Assembly (NCBI RefSeq): GCF_028023675.1
Contig: NZ_JAQIOZ010000020.1
Location: 25,917 to 89,916 of the forward strand
Source of the DNA: Primorskyibacter aestuariivivens
GTDB taxonomy: Bacteria; Pseudomonadota; Alphaproteobacteria; Rhodobacterales; Rhodobacteraceae
Length of the DNA: 64,000 nucleotides
Direction of reading: 5' to 3'
Made by a program: the position numbers and the translations under genes. The notes beneath the pieces are model-generated. The model had not been told where the DNA came from. It worked only from the letters and a program-made list of their open reading frames with translations, and did no database searches. Every line of letters begins with the position of its first letter. The first letter of the stretch is position 1. Positions 53,714 through 62,634 of this stretch are shown piece by piece.

Positions 53714-54396
53714 GCCTGCTCACGCTGTCCGGCCTGACCGCGTCCTACGGCGCGACGCCCGCGCTCTTCGGTGTCGATCTGGAGGTCGGCGCAGGCGAGG
53801 TCGTGGCGCTGATGGGGCGCAACGGCATGGGCAAGACCACCACCGTGCGCGCCATCAGCCGGATAATCGGCTCGGAGGGGACACTGCGCTTTGATGGCCA
53901 CGATTTGCACGGGATGCCCAGCCACCGCGTCGCGCGGGCCGGGATCGGGCTGGTGCCCGAGGGGCGGCGCTGTTTCGCGGACCTGACGGTGACCGAGAAC
54001 CTGATCGCTGCCGCACGTCTCGGCGACTGGTCGCTGGATCGGGTGCATGGGCTTTTTCCGCGATTGGGCGAACGCGCGGGCCAGCGCGCCGCATCCCTGT
54101 CGGGAGGGGAGCAGCAGATGCTGGCCATTGGCCGCGCGCTGATGACCAATCCCCGCCTGCTGATCCTTGACGAGGCGACCGAGGGGCTGGCCCCCATCGT
54201 GCGACAGGAAATCTGGGCCGCGATCCGCGCGCTCAAGGCCGGGACCGGCATGGCAATCCTGCTGATCGACAAATCGCTGAAGGAGCTGTCGACGGTGGCG
54301 GACCGCGCGGTGATCCTGGAACGCGGGCGCACGGTCTGGGCCGGGGCGATGGGCGCGCTGAGCGACGAGATCACGCAGCAATATGTGGGCGTGTGA
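53710..54396 (+). CDS. Branched-chain-type ABC transporter ATPase (LivF family)
   Basis: A 228-residue cytoplasmic ATPase that pairs with the LivG-type subunit. Walker A is GRNGMGKTT (about residues 36-44), signature LSGGEQQML, Walker B LLILDEATEGLAP and switch region ILLIDKSLKEL, where the usual H-loop His is replaced by Lys. That substitution (LIDKSL instead of a VEQ/VEH-type loop) is known in LivF relatives but worth noting. Its ATG overlaps the LivG-type stop. It is the last gene of the importer operon. Confidence 0.92.
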   Translation: MSLLTLSGLTASYGATPALFGVDLEVGAGEVVALMGRNGMGKTTTVRAISRIIGSEGTLRFDGHDLHGMPSHRVARAGIGLVPEGRRCFADLTVTENLIAAARLGDWSLDRVHGLFPRLGERAGQRAASLSGGEQQMLAIGRALMTNPRLLILDEATEGLAPIVRQEIWAAIRALKAGTGMAILLIDKSLKELSTVADRAVILERGRTVWAGAMGALSDEITQQYVGV

Positions 54397-54410
54397 GCCG
54401 CGCAAAGAAA

Positions 54411-54434
54411 AACGCGCCGGAGGCCCGGCGCGTT
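54411..54434 (-). terminator. Terminator between livF-type gene and zeta-subunit gene
   Basis: AACGCGCCGG and CCGGCGCGTT form a 10-bp stem with a 4-base loop. On the minus strand it is followed by a T-run (TTTTTC), so it serves the zeta-subunit gene best; on the plus strand it lies 15 bases after the last importer gene and could also slow that transcript. Confidence 0.7.
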
Positions 54435-54464
54435 CCAATCGTCCTCATCGCATGAGAGCAGTGA

Positions 54465-54779
54465 TCAGACCTCGTTGAGGATCTGACCTTTGGCTTCCAC
54501 CAAGAGCTCGGCCATCTTGGCGCGGATCTCGTCCTCGGTCGCCTTGTCACCCAGATCACCCTTGACCTTGCGCACCACGTCCTCGTGGCCCACTTCCTCG
54601 AAATCGGCTTTCACGACTTCCATGGCATAGGCATTGGCCTCGTCGCCGGATTTGCCCAGCAGGCCAGCCGCCCACAGCCCCACCAGCTTGTTGCGGCGCG
54701 CTTCGGCCTTGAACTTCATTTCCTCGTCATGGGCGAACTTGTTTTCAAACGCGTGTTCGCGGTCGTCGAAAGTGGTCAT
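54465..54779 (-). CDS. DUF1476 protein, F1-ATPase inhibitor zeta subunit
   Basis: A 104-residue, charged, all-helical protein ([20 protein letters not shown] at the start; [16 protein letters not shown]; then [15 protein letters not shown]). It matches DUF1476, the zeta subunit that inhibits ATP hydrolysis by F1Fo-ATP synthase in Paracoccus denitrificans, which is also 104 residues. The inhibitory N-terminal helix is present. The ATG at 54779 is the natural start; the long upstream frame is antisense to purC. The gene is alone, far from any ATP synthase operon in this window. Confidence 0.88.
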   Translation of the reverse strand: MTTFDDREHAFENKFAHDEEMKFKAEARRNKLVGLWAAGLLGKSGDEANAYAMEVVKADFEEVGHEDVVRKVKGDLGDKATEDEIRAKMAELLVEAKGQILNEV

Positions 54780-54944
54780 GGGGCATGTCCTCTGGTGCCA
54801 GAATGTGTTGCCCCAGATATGCCTCTCCACGGCCCAAGCTGCAAGGGGGCGTGCCCGTCTTGCGACAATGCGGTGCATGGCGTAAGAGGGCGCAAGCGCG
54901 GCGGGACTCGGCCCGACCCGCGTCAAGGCATGAAAGGTCGCGAG

Positions 54945-55706
54945 ATGGCGCGTCGCAAGAAGATTTACGAAGGCAAGGCCAAGATTCTGTATGAAGGCCC
55001 CGAACCGGGCACCATCGTGCAGTATTTCAAGGATGATGCCACCGCGTTCAACGCCGAAAAGAAAGACGTGATCGACGGCAAGGGCGTGCTCAATAACCGC
55101 CTGAGCGAGTTCTTCATGACCGGGCTGAACGGCATTGGTGTGCCGACGCATTTCCTCAAGCGGCTGAACATGCGCGAACAGCTGGTGCGCAGCTGCGAAA
55201 TCATCCCGCTTGAAGTGATCGTGCGCAATTTTGCCGCGGGCTCGCTGTCCAAGCGTCTGGGGATCGAAGAGGGCACGCCGCTGCCGCGCCCGATGGTGGA
55301 ATACTGTTTCAAGGACGACAAGCTGGGCGATCCGCTGGTGACCGAAGAGCATATCGCCGCCTTTGGCTGGGCCAGCCAGCAGGATATGGACGATATTCTG
55401 AGCCTTGCGCTGCGGGTGAATGATTTCATGTCGGGCCTGATGTATGGCGTCGGCATCAAGCTGGTGGATTTCAAGATCGAGATCGGCCGAGTGTTCGAGG
55501 GCGATTTCCAGCGTCTGATCGTGGCCGATGAGATCAGCCCCGACAGCTGCCGCCTGTGGGACATCGAGACCGGGCAGAAGCTCGACAAGGATGTGTTCCG
55601 GCAGGATCTGGGCTCGCTCAGTGACGCCTATACCGAAGTGGCGCGGCGTCTGGGTGTGATGCCCAAGAACGCGACGCCGATGGAAAAGCCCAAGCTGATC
55701 AACTGA
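54945..55706 (+). CDS. purC: SAICAR synthetase (phosphoribosylaminoimidazole-succinocarboxamide synthase)
   Basis: Purine biosynthesis enzyme that joins CAIR and aspartate with ATP. The 253-residue product has [15 protein letters not shown] at the N-terminus, [18 protein letters not shown], and the nucleotide-site [10 protein letters not shown] and [14 protein letters not shown] chose the ATG at 54945 after AAAGGT; the long upstream frame overlaps the divergent zeta-subunit gene and is not real. purS follows after 87 bases that include a partial interspersed repeat. Confidence 0.95.
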   Translation: MARRKKIYEGKAKILYEGPEPGTIVQYFKDDATAFNAEKKDVIDGKGVLNNRLSEFFMTGLNGIGVPTHFLKRLNMREQLVRSCEIIPLEVIVRNFAAGSLSKRLGIEEGTPLPRPMVEYCFKDDKLGDPLVTEEHIAAFGWASQQDMDDILSLALRVNDFMSGLMYGVGIKLVDFKIEIGRVFEGDFQRLIVADEISPDSCRLWDIETGQKLDKDVFRQDLGSLSDAYTEVARRLGVMPKNATPMEKPKLIN

Positions 55707-55732
55707 TCCTGCCAGATGGCGGGCGTTGAAAC

Positions 55733-55755
55733 GCGTATTTGGAAAGAGAAGAAGC
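55733..55755 (+). repeat. Partial interspersed repeat (GTATTT...AGAAGAAG)
   Basis: GCGTATTTGGAAAGAGAAGAAGC, shown as two parts (GCGTATTTGG and AAAGAGAAGAAGC), resembles the tail of the CCCCCGAGGTATTT-AAACAGAAGAAG repeats, without the GGGGGC hairpin. It lies between purC and purS. Confidence 0.35.
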
Positions 55756-55793
55756 CCTTGTGAAGGGGCAAAAAGGTCAAGGAAGTCAAGACG

Positions 55794-56027
55794 ATGAAAG
55801 CGCGTGTGCATGTAATGCTGAAAAACGGTGTTCTCGATCCGCAGGGCGAGGCGGTGCGCCATGCGCTTGGCGCGCTGGGCTTTGACGGGGTGAGCGGCGT
55901 GCGTCAGGGCAAGGTGATTGATCTGGACCTGGCCCCCGGCACAACCGAGGCGCAGGTGACCGAGATGTGCGAAAAGCTGCTCGCCAATACCGTGATCGAA
56001 AGCTACCAGATCGAGATGCAGGGCTGA
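55794..56027 (+). CDS. purS: Phosphoribosylformylglycinamidine synthase subunit PurS
   Basis: Small structural subunit (77 residues) that bridges PurL and PurQ so ammonia can pass from glutaminase to synthase. It begins MKARVHVMLKNGVLDPQGEA, and the FDGVSGVRQGKVIDLDL segment is diagnostic. The ATG at 55794 follows AAGGAAGTC. The DUF3592 gene starts one base after its stop. PurL is not in this window. Confidence 0.93.
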   Translation: MKARVHVMLKNGVLDPQGEAVRHALGALGFDGVSGVRQGKVIDLDLAPGTTEAQVTEMCEKLLANTVIESYQIEMQG

Positions 56028-56028
56028 G

Positions 56029-56526
56029 ATGCCGCTGTTCAGCCAGCGCTATTTCCTGCGTGAAACCGGGGATGGGCGGCGGCTGATTTCCTGGCGGGTC
56101 TGGGTGCTCGTCTGGGTTGCGCCAGCGCTGTTTGCGCTGGCGTTTGTCGTTCTGCTGGGCGAGGCCGCCTATAAACGGCTGGCCACCGTGCCGGGCGAGG
56201 GCGAGGTGGTGCGCGTCTATGCCTGGGAGGGCGAGACGTGGTTTGATCGCGGCACGACCAATTACGCGCCGGTCCTGCGCTATGTCTGGAGTGACGGGAA
56301 ACCGACCGAGGCCAGCACCGGCATGTCGCATCCGGACTGGAATTTCGAGATCGGCTCGCGCCACATGATCCGGTATTTTCCCGGGGCCAAGGCGGATCTG
56401 GTGCTGCCCGGGGCACATAACTGGTCTGTGGCCTGGGTGATCGGGGCGATTGCGGCGGTGCTTTTACTGCCCGCGCTCTGGGGCACGTGGCGGTTGAAAA
56501 AATGGCAGGCGGGAGGCCGGAGATGA
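56029..56526 (+). CDS. DUF3592 membrane protein
   Basis: A 165-residue protein with two membrane helices (about 21-45 and 134-153) enclosing an extracytoplasmic beta-rich domain (VPGEGEVVRVYAWEG, YAPVLRYVWSDGKP, IRYFPGAKADLVLPG). This is the DUF3592 layout, a family of unknown function. It starts one base after the purS stop and overlaps the alcohol dehydrogenase start (ATGA), so it is translated with the purine genes despite no known purine role. Confidence 0.75.
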   Translation: MPLFSQRYFLRETGDGRRLISWRVWVLVWVAPALFALAFVVLLGEAAYKRLATVPGEGEVVRVYAWEGETWFDRGTTNYAPVLRYVWSDGKPTEASTGMSHPDWNFEIGSRHMIRYFPGAKADLVLPGAHNWSVAWVIGAIAAVLLLPALWGTWRLKKWQAGGRR

Positions 56527-57566
56527 TTGCAGCGGAACTGAGGGACTGGGGTGCGCCGCTGGCGCTGGTCGAGCGTGCCGCGCCCATCGCGCCCGAGGGT
56601 GGCGTGGTGCTGCGCGTTTTGGCCTGCGGGGTTTGCCGCTCGGACTGGCATGTTTGGGTGGGCGCGGACCCGGACGTGGCGCTGCCCCATGTGCCGGGCC
56701 ATGAATATTGCGGCGAGGTTGTTGCGGTGGGTCCGGGGGTGCGGCGCTGGTCGGTGGGCGACCGGGTGATCGCGCCCTTTATCCTTGCGTGCGGGCAATG
56801 CGGGGATTGCGCCGCCGGAAACCAAACAATCTGCGCCGATCAGGTGCTGCCGGGCTTTACCCATCCCGGGGCTTTTGCCGAACAGATCGCCGTGCCTTAC
56901 GCCGATGTGAACCTGGCCGCGCTGCCCGAGGGGATGGCACCGACACTGGCCGCGGCACTTGGATGCCGGACCACGACCGCGTGGCAGGCGCTCACCGGAC
57001 GCGCGGCGTTGCAGGCGGGCGAATGGCTGGCCATTTTCGGTGGCGGCGGCGTGGGCCTGTCGGCGCTACTCCTGGGCCGGGCGCTGGGGGCGCGGGTCGT
57101 GGTGGTGGACGTGGTGCCCGAGCGGCTGGATTATGCGCGTGCGCTTGGCGCCGATGCGGTGGTCAACGCCCGCGACGGCGACGCTGCCGAGGCCGTGCGA
57201 ACGGCCACGGGCGGCGGCGCGCATGTGGCGGTCGAGGCGCTGGGGATTGCGGAGACCACGGTCAACGCTCTGAAATCGCTTCGCAAACTGGGACGCATGG
57301 TGCAGGTGGGCATGCCTGCGGGCGAACATGTGACCATGCCGATCCCGATGGATGCGGTTTATTCCGGGCAATTGGCGGTTTATGGCACGCGTGGCATGCC
57401 CGCGCATAAATACCCGACCTTGCTGAACATGATCGCGGGCGGGCATGTGGATCTCTCGCCCATCGTGGCGCGCGAGGTGCCGCTGTCGAAAGTGACCGAA
57501 GAACTGGCCGCCTTTGACGCGCCGGGTGCGCCGGGCGTGGCGGTGATCACCGATTTCACCGGCTGA
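56523..57566 (+). CDS. Zinc-dependent alcohol dehydrogenase family protein
   Basis: A 347-residue medium-chain dehydrogenase. Catalytic zinc ligands are in CGVCRSDWH and GHEYCGEV, and the four structural zinc cysteines in CGQCGDCAAGNQTIC. The nucleotide fold has IFGGGGVGLSALLL, with an acidic residue (VVVDVVPERLD) suggesting NAD+. The substrate is unknown. I chose the ATG at 56523, overlapping the DUF3592 stop. It sits between purS and purQ, an unusual interruption of the purine genes. purQ follows after 79 bases with its own strong ribosome binding site. Confidence 0.9.
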   Translation: MIAAELRDWGAPLALVERAAPIAPEGGVVLRVLACGVCRSDWHVWVGADPDVALPHVPGHEYCGEVVAVGPGVRRWSVGDRVIAPFILACGQCGDCAAGNQTICADQVLPGFTHPGAFAEQIAVPYADVNLAALPEGMAPTLAAALGCRTTTAWQALTGRAALQAGEWLAIFGGGGVGLSALLLGRALGARVVVVDVVPERLDYARALGADAVVNARDGDAAEAVRTATGGGAHVAVEALGIAETTVNALKSLRKLGRMVQVGMPAGEHVTMPIPMDAVYSGQLAVYGTRGMPAHKYPTLLNMIAGGHVDLSPIVAREVPLSKVTEELAAFDAPGAPGVAVITDFTG

Positions 57567-57645
57567 GGCCGTCTGAGTCTGGTGCTTAGGCTTGCGGAAT
57601 CTGCCGGTTTGCGCCAAATGACCCCCATCCAAAGGAGTGCCGACC

Positions 57646-58320
57646 ATGAAAGCTGCCGTTCTCGTATTCCCCGGGTCCAATTGCGACCGTGACATGGCCG
57701 TGGCCTTTCAGGCGGCGGGGTTCAAGGTGGACATGGTTTGGCACAAGGATCACGCGCTGCCCGAGGGCGTGGACATTGTCGGCGTGCCGGGCGGGTTTTC
57801 CTATGGCGATTACCTGCGTTGCGGCGCGATTGCCGCCAATTCTCCGATCTGCGGCGAGTTGAAGGCGCACGCGGACAACGGCGGCTATGTGCTGGGCGTC
57901 TGCAACGGGTTTCAGGTGCTGACGGAAACCGGCCTTCTGCCCGGGGCGCTTCTGCGCAATGCGGGGCTGAAATATATCTGCCGCACCGTGCCGCTGATCG
58001 TCGAGACCACAGATAGCGTCTTTACCCAAGGCTATGACAAAGGCCAGGAAATCCAGATCCCGATTGCGCATCACGACGGCAATTATTTCGCCGATGACGC
58101 GACGCTGGACCGGCTCGAAGGCGATGGCCGTGTGGCGTTCCGCTATGGCGACAACCCCAACGGCTCAATGCGCGACATCGCGGGCATTCTGTCGGCCAAT
58201 GGCCGGGTGCTGGGCATGATGCCCCATCCCGAACGCGCCGCCGATCCCGCGCAGGGCAATACCGACGGGCAGGCGATGTTCAGCGCCCTGGGCCATGCGC
58301 TTGAGCGGGTCACCGCCTGA
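57646..58320 (+). CDS. purQ: Phosphoribosylformylglycinamidine synthase subunit PurQ
   Basis: Glutaminase subunit that releases ammonia for FGAM synthesis by PurL. The 224-residue class I amidotransferase has the nucleophile cysteine in GVCNGFQVL near residue 86, and the His/Glu pair in [11 protein letters not shown] near the C-terminus. [15 protein letters not shown] is diagnostic of PurQ. The ATG at 57646 follows AAAGGAGTG. Confidence 0.95.
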   Translation: MKAAVLVFPGSNCDRDMAVAFQAAGFKVDMVWHKDHALPEGVDIVGVPGGFSYGDYLRCGAIAANSPICGELKAHADNGGYVLGVCNGFQVLTETGLLPGALLRNAGLKYICRTVPLIVETTDSVFTQGYDKGQEIQIPIAHHDGNYFADDATLDRLEGDGRVAFRYGDNPNGSMRDIAGILSANGRVLGMMPHPERAADPAQGNTDGQAMFSALGHALERVTA

Positions 58321-58372
58321 GCACACGATCCCGTTGCTTGAGCCGGACCCGCGCGGGGCGTAGAGTTTCCCC

Positions 58373-60154
58373 ATGGTCCGACTGGCCCCCATAACCATTG
58401 GCGACGAACCTGAGTCGCCGCGCAAGCGCACAGGCCCGATGAGTTGGCGGGTGCGGCTGGCGCTGTTTGCTCTGCTGGTACTGGCAGGGGTGACGATCTG
58501 GTTCACCAACAACCTTTTGACCGACCGGTTCACCGAGACCACGCGCAACCGCGCCGAACTGCGCCTTGCGCTGTATTCGGGCAATGTGCTCTCGGAGCTG
58601 CGCCGCAACTCCATCGTGCCGCAATTGCTGGCCCGCGACCCGGCGCTGATCGGGGCGCTGAATTCGGGCGATTTCTCGCAATCCACGCAGCGGCTGATTT
58701 CCTTCGTGGACGAGATCGGGGCGGCGTCGCTGATCCTTCTGGATGCGGGCGGGCGCGCGGTGGCGGCCACCGACAGGAACATTCTTGGCGCGACCTACCG
58801 GCAGGAGCCTTTTTTCATTGGTGCGCTGCGCTCCAATGCGACGGTGTTCTCCTCGATCCCGCGCGAGTCGGGCGGCTACCGCTTTACCTATTCCCGCCGC
58901 GTCGAAAGCAATAACGAATTGATCGGCGTGATCGTGGTCGAAGTTGACCTTCAGAAATTCGAACGCGCCTGGGCCGGGATTGCCGATGCGGTGCTGATCA
59001 CCGACAGCGCCGGGACGATCATCCTTGCGACTGAGCCGCGCTGGCGCGGGCTGACCGAAGAAGAGGCACTGCGGCGTCAACCGGCCGAAGGCGCGATCGA
59101 ACGCGCGATCCGCGTCACCGCCGATTGGACCGCGCTGCCTGCGGATGCCTATTTGCAGGGCGAAGCGGTGCTGCGCATGGAGGGGCGTATCCCGTTTCGC
59201 GGTTGGCGCATCGCCAGCTTCACGCCTTACGCCAGCGTGCGTGAGCGGGTGAACGGGGTTTTGGCGCTTGAAATCATGGGCTTTGCGATTCTTCTGGCGC
59301 TGGCGTTTTATTTCCTGAACCGCAAAACGGCGCTGCGCATGGCGTTGTTCCAGCGGGAATCGGCGGAGCTGCGCGCACTGAACGTCCGTCTACAGCGGGA
59401 AATCGCCGAACGTGAGCGGGTGCAGGAGACGCTTGCCGTGGCCGAACAGACGCTGGCGCAAAGCTCCAAGCTTGCCGCCCTGGGCGAGATGTCCGCCGCG
59501 GTCAGCCACGAATTGAACCAGCCGTTGGCGGCGATGAAAACCTATCTGGCGGGGGCGCGGCTTTTGATCAACCGCAACCGCCCGGACGAGGCTCTGGCCT
59601 CGTTCCGACGGGTGGATGATCTCCTGGACCGGATGGGGGCCATCACACGCCAGCTCAAGTCCTATGCGCGCAAGGGCGGCGAGAGCCTGAGCCCTGTGGA
59701 TATGGGCGAAGCGCTGGGATCGGCGCTGTCGATGATGGAGCCGCAGCTCAAGCAAAGGCAGATCAAACTGACCCGTATCCTGCCCGGCGAACCGGTGCGC
59801 GTGATGGGCGACCGGGTGCGCATTGAACAGGTGATGGTGAACCTGTTGCGCAATGCGCTCGACGCCACCAAGGGGCTGCGCGACCCTCAGGTCGAGGTGA
59901 TACTGTCCTCGGGAGAGACCGCCACGCTCACCGTGCGCGACAATGGCCACGGGATCGAAGACCTCGATGCGCTTTTTGAACCCTTCTACACCACCAAGCA
60001 GCCCGGCGAAGGCGTCGGTCTGGGGCTTGCCATTTCCTCGGGCATCGTGAACGACCTTGGCGGACGGCTTACCGCGCGCAATGGTGAAGAGGGCGGCGCG
60101 GTGTTCGAGATGCAATTGCCGATCCTCAACGAGACCACCGAGGCGGCGGAATAA
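58373..60154 (+). CDS. dctB: DctB-type membrane sensor histidine kinase
   Basis: Sensor kinase for C4-dicarboxylates or a similar ligand. The 593-residue product has membrane helices near 28-48 and 300-320 enclosing a periplasmic double-PAS domain (NILGATYRQEPFFIGAL and RESGGYRFTYSRRV are typical). The cytoplasmic part has a coiled coil, H-box (SAAVSHELNQPLAAMKTY, His near 378), N-box (NLLRNALDATKG) and G-boxes (DNGHGI, GVGLGLAIS). It is followed 22 bases later by dctD. The ATG at 58373 lacks a strong ribosome binding site; MSWRVRL at 58439 is an alternative. Confidence 0.9.
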   Translation: MVRLAPITIGDEPESPRKRTGPMSWRVRLALFALLVLAGVTIWFTNNLLTDRFTETTRNRAELRLALYSGNVLSELRRNSIVPQLLARDPALIGALNSGDFSQSTQRLISFVDEIGAASLILLDAGGRAVAATDRNILGATYRQEPFFIGALRSNATVFSSIPRESGGYRFTYSRRVESNNELIGVIVVEVDLQKFERAWAGIADAVLITDSAGTIILATEPRWRGLTEEEALRRQPAEGAIERAIRVTADWTALPADAYLQGEAVLRMEGRIPFRGWRIASFTPYASVRERVNGVLALEIMGFAILLALAFYFLNRKTALRMALFQRESAELRALNVRLQREIAERERVQETLAVAEQTLAQSSKLAALGEMSAAVSHELNQPLAAMKTYLAGARLLINRNRPDEALASFRRVDDLLDRMGAITRQLKSYARKGGESLSPVDMGEALGSALSMMEPQLKQRQIKLTRILPGEPVRVMGDRVRIEQVMVNLLRNALDATKGLRDPQVEVILSSGETATLTVRDNGHGIEDLDALFEPFYTTKQPGEGVGLGLAISSGIVNDLGGRLTARNGEEGGAVFEMQLPILNETTEAAE

Positions 60155-60176
60155 TTTGGAGAAATGAGAGGGCACC

Positions 60177-61514
60177 ATGGCCAAACTCATGAAGATAGCA
60201 ATCGTCGATGACGAGCAGGATATGCGCCAGTCCATCGGGCAGTGGCTGGCCCTGTCCGGTTATGACACCGAGACATTCGCCAGTGCCGAAGAGGCGCTCA
60301 AGGCATTGACGCCGGATTATCCGGGCATTGTCATTTCCGATATCCGGATGCCCGGCATGGACGGGATGCAGTTTCTCAAGCGGCTCATGGGCACCGACAG
60401 CGCCCTGCCGGTGATCATGATCACCGGGCATGGCGATGTGCCCATGGCGGTCGAGGCGATGCGGCTGGGGGCGTTCGATTTTCTTGAAAAGCCGTTCAAC
60501 CCCGATCAGATGAGCCAGCTGGCCAAGAAGGCGGTGAATGCGCGCCGCCTGACGTTGGACAACCGGCAGTTGCGCCGGGAACTCAGCGACGGCGGCCAGA
60601 TCATGAAGAAGCTGATCGGTGCCAGCCCGGCGATGGAGCGCCTGCGCGAGGATATTCTCGACCTGGGTCAGGCCGATGGCCATGTGCTGATCGACGGTGA
60701 GACCGGCACCGGCAAGACGCTGGTGGCCCATGCGCTGCATGCGGTGGGCTCGCGCGCGGGCAAGAAATTCGTTCTTCTGAGCTGTGCCGCCCTGGAGGAA
60801 GAGGCGCTGTCCAAGCGGCTCTTTGGCCCGATGCAGCCCGATGACACGCGCCTGCCAGCCGTGGAGGAAGCGCGCGGCGGCACGCTGGTGCTGGAGGATG
60901 TCGAGGCGCTCAGCGATGCGTCACAGGCGCGGCTGTTGAGTTTCATCAACGAACAGGGCACGCCCGCAGAGACCCGAATCGTGGCGATCTGCAACATGCA
61001 GGAACAGGATCGCACCTGCGAAGATGCGCTGCGGCCCGATCTGTTCTACCGTCTGGCCGCGCTGCGCATCACCGTGCCGCCGCTGCGCCAACGCGGCGAG
61101 GATATCCTGACGCTCTTCACGCGCCTGTCGGAACAATTCGCCGAAGAATATGGCTGCGAGACGCCGGAAGTCTCGGCACAGGAGGCCGCGCAGCTGTTGC
61201 AGGCCCCGTGGCCGGGCAATGTGCGCCAGCTGATCAACGTGGCGGAACGCGCGGTGCTGCAATCGCGGCGCGGCTCGGGCACGATTGCGTCGCTGCTTAT
61301 GACCGATCACGAGGAAATGCAGCCGGTGATGACCACCGAGGGCAAGCCGCTCAAGGAATATGTGGAGGCGTTTGAACGTATGCTGATCGACAACACCATG
61401 CGGCGGCACAAGGGCTCGATTGCGTCGGTAATGGAGGAACTGTGCCTGCCGCGCCGGACGCTGAACGAAAAGATGGCCAAATACGGCCTGCAACGCTCGG
61501 ATTACCTGGGCTGA
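60177..61514 (+). CDS. dctD: DctD-type response regulator lacking the GAFTGA motif
   Basis: A 445-residue NtrC-family regulator and partner of DctB. The receiver has D55 (VISDIRMPG) and K105. The AAA+ domain keeps Walker A GETGTGKT (174-181), but the segment that should carry GAFTGA reads LFGPMQPDDTRLPAVEEARG, and Walker B reads GGTLVLED (ED swapped for DE). The Fis-like helix-turn-helix at the C-terminus is intact (MEELCLPRRTLNEKMAKYG). Without GAFTGA it should not remodel sigma-54 polymerase. The ATG at 60177 follows GAGAGGGC. Its stop overlaps the convergent TfoX-C gene. Confidence 0.88.
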   Translation: MAKLMKIAIVDDEQDMRQSIGQWLALSGYDTETFASAEEALKALTPDYPGIVISDIRMPGMDGMQFLKRLMGTDSALPVIMITGHGDVPMAVEAMRLGAFDFLEKPFNPDQMSQLAKKAVNARRLTLDNRQLRRELSDGGQIMKKLIGASPAMERLREDILDLGQADGHVLIDGETGTGKTLVAHALHAVGSRAGKKFVLLSCAALEEEALSKRLFGPMQPDDTRLPAVEEARGGTLVLEDVEALSDASQARLLSFINEQGTPAETRIVAICNMQEQDRTCEDALRPDLFYRLAALRITVPPLRQRGEDILTLFTRLSEQFAEEYGCETPEVSAQEAAQLLQAPWPGNVRQLINVAERAVLQSRRGSGTIASLLMTDHEEMQPVMTTEGKPLKEYVEAFERMLIDNTMRRHKGSIASVMEELCLPRRTLNEKMAKYGLQRSDYLG

Positions 61515-61837
61515 CGCGGCAGCACGCCGATCTCGTTCATCACCTGTTCAAAGGCGCTGTCAGGGCTGGCTTTCGTGCTGGCCTTGATGGCGTCGAACCG
61601 GGCGCGCAGGGCCTTCTTTTCGTCGCCCTTGCAGTCGTTCCACGGGCGTCCCTGTAGCCCCATGACCAGCACATAATAGCCGATGAAATGCGGCCGCATG
61701 CCTGTGGCCAGCAGCCTGCGATAGGTCTCGTCCGCCCCCAGCGCGCGAAGCTCATCGGCACTGTGAATGCCCGCCTTGGCACAGGCCGCCTCCATCGCCG
61801 GGCCAAGGTTGCGAATGGCGCTGACCGGATCGCTCAT
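61502..61837 (-). CDS. TfoX C-terminal domain protein
   Basis: A 111-residue protein consisting only of the TfoX_C helix-hairpin-helix type domain (IRNLGPAMEAACAKAGIHSA, then DELRALGADETYRRLL, FIGYYVLVMGLQGRPWND). In TfoX the full protein regulates competence; stand-alone C-domains have no settled role. It overlaps the PEP-mutase-like gene start (ATGA) and the dctD stop by 13 bases, so it is probably in one operon with the two genes upstream of it on the minus strand. Confidence 0.85.
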   Translation of the reverse strand: MSDPVSAIRNLGPAMEAACAKAGIHSADELRALGADETYRRLLATGMRPHFIGYYVLVMGLQGRPWNDCKGDEKKALRARFDAIKASTKASPDSAFEQVMNEIGVLPRQPR

Positions 61838-62634
61838 CGGTCCAGAAACATATCTGTCTCAGACCGTGCCAACACGCGCGACAAGCGGTCAAAGCGCCCG
61901 TCACCAAACATGTCCTCTGCCACGTCCTTCATCAGAAGATGGGTGGCCCGCGCCAACATGGAGCCAAGCGAGATGCGCGCCGCGCCGCAGGCACCAAGCC
62001 CGGCCGCGCTCATGGCGCTATAGCCGCCGATGGTGAGCACATTGACCGGCGCGCTGACGGCGTCGCAGATCCGGCGCAGATCCTCGGCATCGCCGGGCAT
62101 GGGGGCATAGAGGCAATCGGCCCCGGCGGCCTCAAATGCCTGTAACCGGCGGATCGCCTCGTCCAGATCATAGGTGCCGTTCAGCACCCCGTCGGCCCGC
62201 GCGGTCAGCACGAAATCGCGCGGCAGGGCACGGGCGGCGGCGGCAGCGGCGCGGATACGCTCGACCGCCAGATCAAAGCCATAGGCGTCATCGCCGGGCA
62301 GGGCAGTATCCTCGATCCCGATGCCCGCAAGCCCGACCGCTGCGGCCATGCGCACGGTCTCGGCGCAGGTCTCGGGCGCTTCGCCAAAACCGTTCTCGAA
62401 ATCGCCCGAGACAGGGATATCCACCGCGCTCACGATCTCCTGCGCATGGGCCAGCGCCTCGTCCCGGGTGATGGTGCCCATATCGGGGCGACCCAGCGTA
62501 AAGGCATGCGCGGCGGACGAGGTGGCCAGCGCCTGCGCGCCCCAGCCCTGCATGAGCCGGGCAGTGCCCCGGTCCCAGACATTGACCATGATACAGGGTT
62601 TTCCCCGTTGGTGCAGCGCGCGAAAATCAGCCAT
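61834..62634 (-). CDS. Isocitrate lyase/PEP mutase family protein
   Basis: A 266-residue alpha/beta-barrel enzyme of the PEP mutase/isocitrate lyase superfamily. Family segments are MVNVWDRGTARLMQ, PVSGDFENGFGEAPE, GIGIEDT and DFVLTARADG. It lacks the KKCGH catalytic motif of true isocitrate lyases, so a C-C lyase or related activity on a 2-oxo or oxalate-type acid is likely; the substrate is unknown. It is coupled to TfoX-C downstream and overlaps the aminotransferase stop by eight bases upstream. Confidence 0.87.
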   Translation of the reverse strand: MADFRALHQRGKPCIMVNVWDRGTARLMQGWGAQALATSSAAHAFTLGRPDMGTITRDEALAHAQEIVSAVDIPVSGDFENGFGEAPETCAETVRMAAAVGLAGIGIEDTALPGDDAYGFDLAVERIRAAAAAARALPRDFVLTARADGVLNGTYDLDEAIRRLQAFEAAGADCLYAPMPGDAEDLRRICDAVSAPVNVLTIGGYSAMSAAGLGACGAARISLGSMLARATHLLMKDVAEDMFGDGRFDRLSRVLARSETDMFLDR

